NCBI GenBank assembly: GCA_964552195.1
Contig: CAZKFM010000004.1
Location: forward strand, 124,001-188,000
From: CAZKAP01 sp964552195
GTDB lineage: Bacteria; Bacteroidota; Bacteroidia; Flavobacteriales; Flavobacteriaceae
Length of the DNA: 64,000 nucleotides
Direction: 5' to 3'
The notes under the pieces are model-generated. The model was not told the DNA's origin. It worked only from the letters and a program-made list of their open reading frames with translations, and did no database searches. Below, one piece after another: positions 8,279 to 16,299 of the stretch (the stretch's first letter is position 1; each line of letters starts with the position of its first letter). The position numbers were made by a program, and so were the translations under genes.

Positions 8279-9269
8279 ACCATTCCAAGGTTAATAAGAC
8301 GGCTATTCCAAGTACCACATAGAGTATGGCCCACCAGGTCTCCGGATCCTGTATGTCGGGTAAATAGCGCTGGTAATTCCTGACGATGGGGTGTCCGTTG
8401 GAATCGAGCATGGGACTCCCATCGGGCAAACGCTTGTATATCGAATTCTTCCAGGGCCAGATTACGCCCAAAGAACCCGTAATGAACCCGACAATCACGG
8501 CCGTGGTAATCTTGTTGAATCGTTTGAGCACATATCCCAAAAGGTGAGAAAGGGTTACCAGGCCAGTAAGCGACCCCAGGGTAAACACCGCCAGTATCCG
8601 AAGCTGATCGATTCTTTCCCGATTTTCCATAAAGGTATAGTCTCCCTTAAACACCTCGGAAAAAGTATCGTACAAGGCGTTGACGGAATCGATCAATAGG
8701 AGGACATAATTGCCCATGAGTATGAGCAGAAAAGAACCTGACAGCCCGGGAAGGGTCATGCCCGAAACACTGACCATGCCACAGAGGAATATAAACAGCA
8801 AATCGTCGTTTTCCGGTGCAGGATTTAGAAAACTCAGGGAAATACCGCAACCCAGGCCCAGGAGGCCTGAGAAAATGGTTTTGAAGTTCCAGTATTCGAA
8901 GGTGTTGTATATGTAAATGATGCTCCCAATGATCATTCCGAAAAAAGCGGACCAGACATAGAGCTCGTTGCGTTCCAGGGCATAATCCAAAAGACGCGCC
9001 ACACTGAAATAACTGATCAGCATGCCCAGTATCAGCAAGGACAGGAAGGTGCCGTTAATGTACCGGTAAAAACTGCTGAATTTACCGGCGAAGATCAGCT
9101 TGAAGGCCTTGGAATTCACTTTCTGCAGGGAATAGATGAACTCCTCGTAAAAACCTCCTACGAAGGCCACGATTCCACCAGAAATTCCGGGCACTTTGTT
9201 GGCTGCGCCCATGGCAATTCCCTTGATTACCAGAAAAGCGTAATCCAGTAAATTCCTTGATTTATCCAT
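8223..9269 (-). CDS. DUF368 membrane protein (probable undecaprenyl-phosphate translocase), copy 2
   Basis: 348 residues with about eight to ten hydrophobic segments. It has the family signature near the N-terminus (KGIAMGAANKVPGISGG, then FYEEFIYS) and its internal echo TLPGLSGSFLLILMGNY. Known: DUF368 proteins such as PopT have been reported to return undecaprenyl phosphate, the lipid carrier of wall and O-antigen synthesis, across the inner membrane. Inferred: the same role here. It lies 18 bases downstream of a paralogous DUF368 gene. Its C-terminus is highly basic (RERRKKKNPLRTDR) and overlaps the start of aroE by 56 bases. Compared with copy 1 it has an insertion of about 20 residues before the last hydrophobic segment. 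Confidence 0.88.
   Translation of the reverse strand: MDKSRNLLDYAFLVIKGIAMGAANKVPGISGGIVAFVGGFYEEFIYSLQKVNSKAFKLIFAGKFSSFYRYINGTFLSLLILGMLISYFSVARLLDYALERNELYVWSAFFGMIIGSIIYIYNTFEYWNFKTIFSGLLGLGCGISLSFLNPAPENDDLLFIFLCGMVSVSGMTLPGLSGSFLLILMGNYVLLLIDSVNALYDTFSEVFKGDYTFMENRERIDQLRILAVFTLGSLTGLVTLSHLLGYVLKRFNKITTAVIVGFITGSLGVIWPWKNSIYKRLPDGSPMLDSNGHPIVRNYQRYLPDIQDPETWWAILYVVLGIAVLLTLEWYGLQRERRKKKNPLRTDR
8245..8255 (-). repeat. Eleven-A homopolymer in a gene overlap
   Basis: Eleven consecutive T on the plus strand (A on the coding strand), within codons 8-12 of aroE and the last codons of the upstream DUF368 gene. The two genes use different frames here, so a one-base change in tract length would join or disrupt them. 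Confidence 0.9.
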
Positions 9270-9287
9270 GAAAAAGTGGGTGGGGCC

Positions 9288-10202
9288 CTATTTTTCTCGC
9301 GCCAGCCTTTCCAGGATAAAAATAAGCGAAAAACCGAGGAATGCTAAAAGACCGGCAGCTAATATTTGGGGGTCTCCCTGATACTGCCCGGGCCATTGAT
9401 TCAGTTCCCTGATGGGTATGACTTTATCTTCGAATACCCGGGTTTCCACCACTTCTTTCCAGGGCCAGATTTTGTTCAGTGACCCTAGTATGAATCCGGA
9501 TAGAACGGCCAGGGTACCATTGTGAAAGCGACTGAAGAGCCATTTAAGGAGTCGGGCGAAACTCAGGAGCCCGATAACCGCACCCAAGCCCACCGTTGCT
9601 ATCTCTGCGATCTTCCTCTCGTGTACGGCGTCAAGTACGGTCTTATACGAACCGAGCAAAACCAGAATAAAAGATCCGGAAATCCCAGGAAGTATCATGG
9701 CACATACGGCCAGTGCACCAGACAGAAATAAGAAGGGACGACTATTTACCCCTTCGTAAACGGGCAAGCTGGTAATCCCGTAAGCGATGATGGCCCCTAG
9801 TATAAAAAGCGAAACCAGAATGGCATTCCAGCGGTCGATAGCTCTGACTACGAAGAAAATCGAGGCCAGTACCAGACCGAAGAAAAACGACCATACCAGA
9901 ACAGGATGATTCTCCAACAGGCTGCTGAGTATTTTGGAAAGGGAGAATACGCTGATGAAGATACCCACAAACAGGCTTAGTAGGAAGTTTCCATTGACCT
10001 CAGTCCAAACCTTCTTAAGTCCACCCTTTCGGAGATCAGCAAGTCGAGCGGGACCTATGGATTCAATGGAATCGATGAGCTCTTCGTATATACCCGATAT
10101 AAACGCTATGGTACCACCCGAAACCCCTGGCACTACATCGGCTGCACCCATAGCCATACCCTTTAGGCCTATGATCAGGTAATCCTTGATGTTTCGGGAC
10201 AT
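9288..10202 (-). CDS. DUF368 membrane protein (probable undecaprenyl-phosphate translocase), copy 1
   Basis: 304 residues, polytopic, with the same signatures as the next gene: KGMAMGAADVVPGVSGG near the N-terminus, GIYEELIDS, and MILPGISGSFILVLLGSY in the middle. The two proteins align over most of their length, including GSLNKIWPWK against GSLGVIWPWK, but have diverged clearly, so the duplication is old. Known: the family is linked to undecaprenyl-phosphate recycling. It starts 4 bases after the TPR gene ends and is almost surely cotranscribed with it. Confidence 0.88.
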   Translation of the reverse strand: MSRNIKDYLIIGLKGMAMGAADVVPGVSGGTIAFISGIYEELIDSIESIGPARLADLRKGGLKKVWTEVNGNFLLSLFVGIFISVFSLSKILSSLLENHPVLVWSFFFGLVLASIFFVVRAIDRWNAILVSLFILGAIIAYGITSLPVYEGVNSRPFLFLSGALAVCAMILPGISGSFILVLLGSYKTVLDAVHERKIAEIATVGLGAVIGLLSFARLLKWLFSRFHNGTLAVLSGFILGSLNKIWPWKEVVETRVFEDKVIPIRELNQWPGQYQGDPQILAAGLLAFLGFSLIFILERLAREK

Positions 10203-10206
10203 GAAA

Positions 10207-11607
10207 TCAGGTAGAAGACTTGTTGACGATACTGTACAGGTTAGTTACCCAGGGCAGCTGCAAGTGCTCGGAAAACCGTTTTTCGAATTCTCTCAGCTCG
10301 GCAGGGTCGATCTCCAGACCCTTGCGGAATGCAATTTTTGCCTGTTCGTTTCGTCCCAGTTTCAGGTAGAGACCGGACATCACAAAATACAGTTTGGATT
10401 CTTCGGGATGAATTTCCATGGCGTCCTTGAGAACTTTCAGGCTCTGTTCAAATTTCTTCTGTTGCAGGAGCAGGTCCGACCAACTCAGGTAGGAATCCAG
10501 TTCGAAGGCTCCCTTTTCGATGGCCTGATCGTAGCTCAGGCTGGCCTCGGCAAAGCGGCGCAATCCCTCCAGGGTTCGGGCCTTTAACATCCAGTACTGC
10601 GGATTCTCAGGATCAATGCTCAGTGCCTTTTCGATGTAGTTTAGTGCCTTTTCGATATTACCATTCCTCAGGTAGTGCTCCGTAATGGCGATCCAGGCCT
10701 TGTCCAGGAGTGGGTCCTCGTGCACAGTTTGGTTGAGGAACCATCGTGCCTGATTGATATCCCCCAGTTTTTCGTAGCACAAGCCCATGCGCAGATAGGC
10801 GTGCGAAGTGGGGTCGTCCAGCCCCAGTGTAATCTCGTAGCACGCTATGGCCTCGCGATACTTTCCGAGTTTTTCCAGCACATTGCCCTTCTCAAAATAG
10901 GCACCGATGAATTTGTCGTCAGAGATAATGGCGAAGTCAAAGGCTGCCAGGGCCTCCCGATGCATATCCAGAGCGACATACATCTTTCCCAGTTGATGCC
11001 AGGCCACTTCACAGTAGGGATTGGTTTCCAGATACTCGTTCAGGAATACAATGCCTCCTCTGTGATCTTCCAGGAATTCATAACAGTATACGACGTTGTA
11101 CAGTGAGGAATAGTCCTCAGGATCGTATTCCAGGCATTTGGTGAAGCAGCGCATGGCCTGCTTGTAGTCGTCAATGAACAGATACTCCATGCCGAGCAGG
11201 GAGTAGATGTCGAAACCGTCTTCGGCAAGATGAAGGGCCTCCATAAGGAGATTTATGGCCTCCCGATGATTGTCCCTCTTTGAATGTATGTTGGCTCGCT
11301 GTATATATATTTCCTCATTCCTGGGGTCGATGGCCTGTAACAGATCCAGTCGGGATATGGCTTCTTCGAACTGATCCTCATAGACCAGGATCTCGATATA
11401 GAGCAATTGTAACTCAGAAGAATTCGGGTGCTGTTCCAGCCCCATCTCGACGGCCTTTTTTCCCAGATTGATTTTTCCGTGGTTGAGGTAGTGGTGGGTA
11501 ATGCTCTCGAATTCCTCCGAATCGAAGAAATGGACCTGATCGGTCTGCAGCATGGATTCGAATTTCAGTACGGAGTTGTCGGGAAGCTCGTTAGGTTCAA
11601 ACGCCAT
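10207..11607 (-). CDS. Tetratricopeptide repeat protein
   Basis: 466 residues made of about 11-12 TPR units of 34 residues across nearly the whole length. Typical spots are the A/G at position 8 and the Y/F-P ends (for example HREALAAFDFAI and KYREAIACYEITLGLDD). No signal peptide or membrane segment, so probably a cytoplasmic scaffold. The partner is unknown. It sits directly before the two DUF368 genes (4-base gap) and 114 bases after the aminotransferase gene, with an inverted repeat in that gap, so it may head a transcription unit with the DUF368 pair. Confidence 0.85.
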   Translation of the reverse strand: MAFEPNELPDNSVLKFESMLQTDQVHFFDSEEFESITHHYLNHGKINLGKKAVEMGLEQHPNSSELQLLYIEILVYEDQFEEAISRLDLLQAIDPRNEEIYIQRANIHSKRDNHREAINLLMEALHLAEDGFDIYSLLGMEYLFIDDYKQAMRCFTKCLEYDPEDYSSLYNVVYCYEFLEDHRGGIVFLNEYLETNPYCEVAWHQLGKMYVALDMHREALAAFDFAIISDDKFIGAYFEKGNVLEKLGKYREAIACYEITLGLDDPTSHAYLRMGLCYEKLGDINQARWFLNQTVHEDPLLDKAWIAITEHYLRNGNIEKALNYIEKALSIDPENPQYWMLKARTLEGLRRFAEASLSYDQAIEKGAFELDSYLSWSDLLLQQKKFEQSLKVLKDAMEIHPEESKLYFVMSGLYLKLGRNEQAKIAFRKGLEIDPAELREFEKRFSEHLQLPWVTNLYSIVNKSST

Positions 11608-11626
11608 AGAAACGTGTTTAAAGTAA

Positions 11627-11673
11627 CTATGGACTTAAAATTAGCTCTCATAATTTGCGGAGCAGGTCCATAG
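11627..11673 (-). promoter_or_regulatory. Eight-base inverted repeat upstream of the TPR gene
   Basis: CTATGGAC at 11627-11634 and GTCCATAG at 11666-11673 form a perfect 8-base dyad with a 31-base spacer, 20 to 66 bases upstream of the TPR start codon. It could be a leader stem or a split operator. A second small hairpin (AACACC-AATG-GGTGTT, 11704-11719) follows the aminotransferase stop codon but lacks a T tract, so a terminator is doubtful. Confidence 0.3.
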
Positions 11674-11721
11674 CCTCTGATGTTATCAACAAACATATCA
11701 ACGAACACCAATGGGTGTTAA

Positions 11722-12912
11722 CTAGGTATGAAGCTCCTGAAAAGACTCTAAAACCTCAAGTATTTGTTGACAACCTTTCATTAATTGTGGTTTAGAAATG
11801 GTTAAGGGAGGAGTAATGCGGACTGCGCGTTTTTCGAAGAGTAGCCAGAACAGTATGAGCCGTCTTTTTGCAGCTTCGAGTACCAGAAAATCTGCGATTT
11901 CCGCCGTTTCGCAAACCACACATAGCATGAGACCCCGGCCCCGGATTTCACGGATCAGTGGATGACGGAGTTGAGCGCGTACCAGGCGCTCTTTTTCCTT
12001 CATGGCCAACAAAAGAGCAGGTAGTCTTACCTTTTGCAGGGTCGCCAGGGCGGCGGCAGCGATAACAGGGTTCCCGCCGAAGGTGGTGATGTGGCCGAGC
12101 TCGGGGTTATGGGAAAGCTGGCTCATGATCTGGCGAGAGGCGGTAAATGCACCCGCGGGCAGTCCGCTGCACATGCCCTTGCCCATGACCAATATATCGG
12201 GGACTATACCAAACTGCTCAAACGCAAACAGGGTGCCGGTACGCCCGAAGCCGGGCTGTATCTCGTCCAGGATGAGAAGTGCTCCCACCTCATCGCACCG
12301 CTGCCGTACCTTTTGCAGGTAGTCCCGGTCAGGGACAATAAAGCCCGCTCCACCCTGTATGGTTTCCAGTATGACTGCTGCCGTTTGCTCGGTTATTTTT
12401 TCGAGTTCGCCTTCCCGGTTAAATACGAGGGTACGAATACCGGGTATGAGGGGACGGAAAGGAGCCTTTCTCCGTTCGTACCCACTAACGCTCATACTGC
12501 CCATGGTATTTCCGTGGTAGGCATTCCTGGCGGTCACGATTTCAAACCGACCGGTGACCCTGCGCGCGAGCTTAAGCGCGCCTTCTATGGCTTCCGTGCC
12601 CGAATTCACCAAATAGGTGGTTTCCAGGGGATCGGGCAACAGCTCAGCGAGCAATTTGCAATATTCCACGGCAGGGGGTGTAATGTATTCTCCATACACC
12701 ATTACGTGCATGTACGTAGCAACCTGCTCCTGAACGGCACGGACTACATCGGGGTGGCAGTGCCCGAGGCTACAGGCCGATACCCCGGCTACAAAATCCA
12801 GATGAGGATCACCGTTATGATCGTAAATGTAGCAGCCCTCTGCACGCCTTACCTGCAGTCCAAGCGGATGGGGGGAGGTAGGCGCCTGGAAACGACGGAA
12901 AACCTCCTTCAT
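11722..12912 (-). CDS. Class III PLP-dependent aminotransferase
   Basis: 396 residues, full length for fold-type I class III (AGAT_II) aminotransferases such as acetylornithine or 4-aminobutyrate aminotransferase. Visible: VNSGTEAIEGALKLAR (PLP phosphate contact), LILDEIQPGFGRTG with the PLP-ring aspartate, and the Schiff-base lysine in LVMGKGMCSGLP. The amino donor cannot be told from sequence. It does not sit with arginine genes, so an argD role is not supported. Its ATG overlaps the stop of the OstA gene at base 12912, which suggests coupling. Followed by a 114-base gap before the TPR gene. Confidence 0.88.
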   Translation of the reverse strand: MKEVFRRFQAPTSPHPLGLQVRRAEGCYIYDHNGDPHLDFVAGVSACSLGHCHPDVVRAVQEQVATYMHVMVYGEYITPPAVEYCKLLAELLPDPLETTYLVNSGTEAIEGALKLARRVTGRFEIVTARNAYHGNTMGSMSVSGYERRKAPFRPLIPGIRTLVFNREGELEKITEQTAAVILETIQGGAGFIVPDRDYLQKVRQRCDEVGALLILDEIQPGFGRTGTLFAFEQFGIVPDILVMGKGMCSGLPAGAFTASRQIMSQLSHNPELGHITTFGGNPVIAAAALATLQKVRLPALLLAMKEKERLVRAQLRHPLIREIRGRGLMLCVVCETAEIADFLVLEAAKRRLILFWLLFEKRAVRITPPLTISKPQLMKGCQQILEVLESFQELHT

Positions 12913-14546
12913 TACTGTTGCTTTTGGGGCGGTTGCGCCTTGGTAAATTCGTCCGGGGGTTCCGGTTCTTTAAGCCCTTGTATTATAGGTAAAAGGAAGA
13001 TGTCATCCTGGTCGAAAATATCCGAGGGTTGCAGGAGCTGCTCGTCTCCTCTCCACTTGAATCCCCGCAGCAAACGGCTTTCTTCGGGAAGCTCGCTCAA
13101 AGGAAATATGTTTCCATCCACATTGTTCTGAAACTCAATCTGCTCGATATCGTTACCATTCAGGTAGAGTACAATGGTGCTGCAGACCTTCTTGTCAATA
13201 CCAATGAGCTGATTGTCCGCGTCGTAGGGGTAATAGATCGCTTCGGCATTCTTGATCAGCTCTACCTGTACCAGTTGATTTCCGTCGAATTTACCGAGCA
13301 AATCCTTACCCTTGGCCTGATTGTACCCCTCCTTGCCGATAGAATCCTGCGAAATGACGAACGCATTTTCCAGCACCTTAAGTGAATCCAGCTTCTCGGT
13401 CTCGGTGTCGATCAGTAGCTGAATCAGGTCTCCGGTCATCTGATTCCCGGCATTCCACAGTATAGGCTCCTTTATCATATGGGCAATACCCGTTCGCTCC
13501 ACAAACCGTATGGTATCGCACTTGCCGCTGAGATCCGTTTTGAAAATACGGGCCTTGTGAAAAGCCCTGAGCAACCGATCATCAGGAGGTCCCGTAACCA
13601 TCAGGGTGTCGCCATGGATGTACATGGAATCCTGCTCGACCAGCTGAACCGCAACGGCGCGGCGTGTGGCGATCACGGAGTCCATTGCCTTAAAGACCTC
13701 AGCGTAATGAGCACGGACGATCCCCTGATTCAGGGTATCCGTGACCTGAATGTTATTGGTGGCCGAAGCGAATTCCCTGCGCTTATCGAAAAACACACTG
13801 TCGCCTTCTATGATACGGTTGTCGTAATAGATCTTTGTATTCCTAACTCCATATCCCTGTTCGATCCGGGTATCATAATAGCCCCGCTCGCAGTACAATA
13901 CGTAATCCTCGCCCGTAATAGTTGAAGGCCCGTACATATACACATCCTTGGCCTCGGTAAAGTAGTCCAGCCTTTCGGATTCGAGCTTGTATTCCGGATT
14001 GGTAATGGTTACATCACTGCGGAACTGGTATTTTTTTAGTTCAATGAAATAGCGACCGGTCCTGCTCTCGAGTACGTTGGCTGAATCGATGATGGTACCC
14101 CCGGTCAGATAGTAGGCGCGCTGGCGGTTCCTGTCAAAATACAGCGTGTCGGTTTCAAGACGCATTTCCCCATTGGTCAGGTAAACATCATCGTAGGCAT
14201 CAGCCATACGGGTATTTCCGTTGTAGATGAGTTTCTTGCTGTTCATTTCGATGCTATCGCCCTGCTGCAGGCGGATGTTGCCATAGGCCTCGATCCTATT
14301 TTGCTCGTTGAATAAGATGGCGACGTCGCACCACATATCTGCCCCCTGGTGTTCGAACTGAACCTGTTGCTGATCATCTCGACTGAAAATGGACGCGCCC
14401 GGGTATTTGGCGTTGTCCTTGGTGAAATTGCCCCCGTAAATGATGTTGATCTTTCGTTTGGCTTCCTCACCGGCACCGGACCCTTGGGCCCATATGAGGG
14501 AAAGGCCTGAAAAAAGTATGATTCCTATGCGGAAAGCGGTTCTCAT
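12912..14546 (-). CDS. OstA-like (LptA/LptD N-terminal domain) protein
   Basis: 544 residues. A signal peptide covers 1-21 (FRIGIILFSGLSLIWAQ). The mature part is rich in short beta strands with repeated patterns such as EAYGNIRLQQGDSIEMNSKKL and DAYDDVYLTNGEMRLETDTL, the hallmark of the OstA/LptA beta-jellyroll that carries LPS across the periplasm. Known: E. coli LptA is about 185 residues; Bacteroidota have long OstA proteins like this one. Inferred: an LPS-transport bridge or outer-membrane assembly factor. No LptD beta-barrel is visible. It lies 6 bases downstream of purA, in the same direction. Confidence 0.8.
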   Translation of the reverse strand: MRTAFRIGIILFSGLSLIWAQGSGAGEEAKRKINIIYGGNFTKDNAKYPGASIFSRDDQQQVQFEHQGADMWCDVAILFNEQNRIEAYGNIRLQQGDSIEMNSKKLIYNGNTRMADAYDDVYLTNGEMRLETDTLYFDRNRQRAYYLTGGTIIDSANVLESRTGRYFIELKKYQFRSDVTITNPEYKLESERLDYFTEAKDVYMYGPSTITGEDYVLYCERGYYDTRIEQGYGVRNTKIYYDNRIIEGDSVFFDKRREFASATNNIQVTDTLNQGIVRAHYAEVFKAMDSVIATRRAVAVQLVEQDSMYIHGDTLMVTGPPDDRLLRAFHKARIFKTDLSGKCDTIRFVERTGIAHMIKEPILWNAGNQMTGDLIQLLIDTETEKLDSLKVLENAFVISQDSIGKEGYNQAKGKDLLGKFDGNQLVQVELIKNAEAIYYPYDADNQLIGIDKKVCSTIVLYLNGNDIEQIEFQNNVDGNIFPLSELPEESRLLRGFKWRGDEQLLQPSDIFDQDDIFLLPIIQGLKEPEPPDEFTKAQPPQKQQ

Positions 14547-14552
14547 CGGGGC

Positions 14553-15821
14553 TTAACGAAAAATGGTCTGAGTTCTATCCGGTCCTACGGAAACCAGGTT
14601 AATGGGAACCTCAAGCTCATCTTCCAGAAAAACAATATAGTTCTTTAGGGCTACAGGAAGATCGTCGTATTCGCGTATGCCTGTGATGTCCTTTTCCCAT
14701 CCCGGCATTTCCTTGTACACCGGTTCTATGTCTTCCTGATCCACGGAGAACGGCAGCTCCTTCACGAGTTCACCCTTGTATTTATAACCGGTACCTACCT
14801 TAATGGTAGAAAATGAGGACAGCACGTCTCCTTTCATCATGGATAAGCCGGTAACCCCGTTAATGCGAACGGCGTATTTCAGGGCCACCAGGTCTAACCA
14901 GCCACAACGCCGCGGACGTCCGGTGGTCGCCCCAAATTCGTTCCCTATCCGGGCCATTTCCTTTCCGTCTTCATCGAAGAGTTCGGTAGGGAATGGGCCG
15001 CTACCCACTCGAGTAGCATAGGCCTTGAAAATTCCGACGACTTCCCCAATGCGGTTGGGGGGAATGCCCAGACCGGTGCAGGCGCCTGCGGCTGTTGTCG
15101 TGGAAGAAGTAACGAAGGGGTAGGTCCCAAAATCGATATCGAGCATGGAGCCCTGTGCGCCTTCGGCAAGAATCTTTTGTCCCTTTTTCAAAGCATCGTC
15201 CAGGAAATATACGCTGTCGATAAAGGGTATCTGTCTGAGGGCTTCCACGCCTTCGAAAAACTTTTCCTCCAGTTCCCTGAGATCGTACTCTATCGATGCC
15301 TCGTAACCAGCGATCATACGCTCGTGCTTGTCGGCCAGTCTGCGGTAAGCGCTTTTCCAGTCCTTCATTTCCAGATCTCCGACCCTAAGGCCGTTTCGTC
15401 CTGTCTTATCCATATAAGCGGGCCCTATTCCCTTTAGGGTGGAACCGATTTTCGCCTTTCCCTTAGATGCTTCGGAGGCGGCGTCAAGCAATCGGTGCGT
15501 GGGGAGTATCAGGTGCGCCCTGCGCGAAACCATGAGCCGTTTCTTAATGTCGATGGCGAAAGGCGCCAGGTTCTCGATCTCTTTCTTGAAAATTACAGGA
15601 TCGATAACTACGCCATTCCCGATCACATTCACCACGTCTTCGTGGAAAATTCCCGATGGTATGGTATGCAGAACGTGCTTAATTCCGTCGAACTCGAGGG
15701 TGTGTCCTGCGTTGGGGCCTCCCTGAAATCGAGCTATTATATCGTATTTCGAGGTGAGTACATCTACAATCTTTCCCTTGCCTTCGTCACCCCACTGAAG
15801 ACCCAATAATAAATCTACCAT
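14553..15821 (-). CDS. purA: Adenylosuccinate synthetase
   Basis: 422 residues, full length. Joins IMP and aspartate with GTP hydrolysis to give adenylosuccinate, the first committed step to AMP. Visible: the GTP loop GLQWGDEGKGK at about residues 6-16, NAGHT, TLKGIGPAY, and GRPRRCGWLDLVAL near residue 300. It lies 9 bases after fur and 6 before the OstA gene. Placement downstream of the (p)ppGpp enzyme fits control of purine nucleotide supply, but that link is inference; PurA is a known (p)ppGpp target in other bacteria. Confidence 0.97.
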   Translation of the reverse strand: MVDLLLGLQWGDEGKGKIVDVLTSKYDIIARFQGGPNAGHTLEFDGIKHVLHTIPSGIFHEDVVNVIGNGVVIDPVIFKKEIENLAPFAIDIKKRLMVSRRAHLILPTHRLLDAASEASKGKAKIGSTLKGIGPAYMDKTGRNGLRVGDLEMKDWKSAYRRLADKHERMIAGYEASIEYDLRELEEKFFEGVEALRQIPFIDSVYFLDDALKKGQKILAEGAQGSMLDIDFGTYPFVTSSTTTAAGACTGLGIPPNRIGEVVGIFKAYATRVGSGPFPTELFDEDGKEMARIGNEFGATTGRPRRCGWLDLVALKYAVRINGVTGLSMMKGDVLSSFSTIKVGTGYKYKGELVKELPFSVDQEDIEPVYKEMPGWEKDITGIREYDDLPVALKNYIVFLEDELEVPINLVSVGPDRTQTIFR

Positions 15822-15830
15822 TCTGTTTGC

Positions 15831-16286
15831 TTATTCTTCCTTTTTGTGAGTGGCGTAAAAGTAGAGAGAGTGATTTGAAATCTCAATATTGAATACCTCC
15901 TCTATAGTCTTTTTGATCGACTCGATTCTCGGATCGCAGAACTCCATGACTTCACCAGTATCTGTCATGATCACGTGGTCGTGCTGCCGGTCGAAATACG
16001 ACTTTTCGTAATGTGCCTGATTCTGACCGAACTGGTGTTTGCGAACCAGTTTGCTCTCCAGGAGTAAATCTATGGTATTGTACAGCGTGGCCCGGCTAAC
16101 CCTGTAATTTTTTTCTTTCATTTTAAGGTAGAGGGACTCAATGTCAAAATGTTCGTTGCTGTCGTAAATCTCCTGAAGTATGGCGTAGCGTTCCGGAGTC
16201 TTCCGGTGCCCGTTTTCCTCGAGAAAGGCAGTGAAGACATTACGCACGATTTCCTGGTTCCGGTCCAATTGATTTTCCATAGGCAA
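15831..16286 (-). CDS. fur: Fur family transcriptional regulator
   Basis: 151 residues: an N-terminal winged helix (about 15-90, with the recognition region YRVSRATLYNTIDLLLE) and a C-terminal dimer domain with the metal-site histidines in QHDHVIMTDTGEV. Known: Fur-type proteins repress iron-uptake genes with Fe(II); relatives sense zinc, manganese or peroxide. Only one cysteine (FCDPRIES) is visible where many Fur proteins have paired CxxC zinc clips, so the structural zinc site looks absent. The metal specificity is therefore open. Translation may start at 16286 or at the second ATG two codons later. It is sandwiched between rsh (13 bases) and purA (9 bases). Confidence 0.9.
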   Translation of the reverse strand: MPMENQLDRNQEIVRNVFTAFLEENGHRKTPERYAILQEIYDSNEHFDIESLYLKMKEKNYRVSRATLYNTIDLLLESKLVRKHQFGQNQAHYEKSYFDRQHDHVIMTDTGEVMEFCDPRIESIKKTIEEVFNIEISNHSLYFYATHKKEE

Positions 16287-16299
16287 AATGGTAACGGGG

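Noticed and set aside
12034..13131. Open frame of 365 codons on the plus strand
   Set aside because: Antisense to the aminotransferase and the 3' end of the OstA gene, both clearly real on the minus strand. No motif in the plus-strand product.
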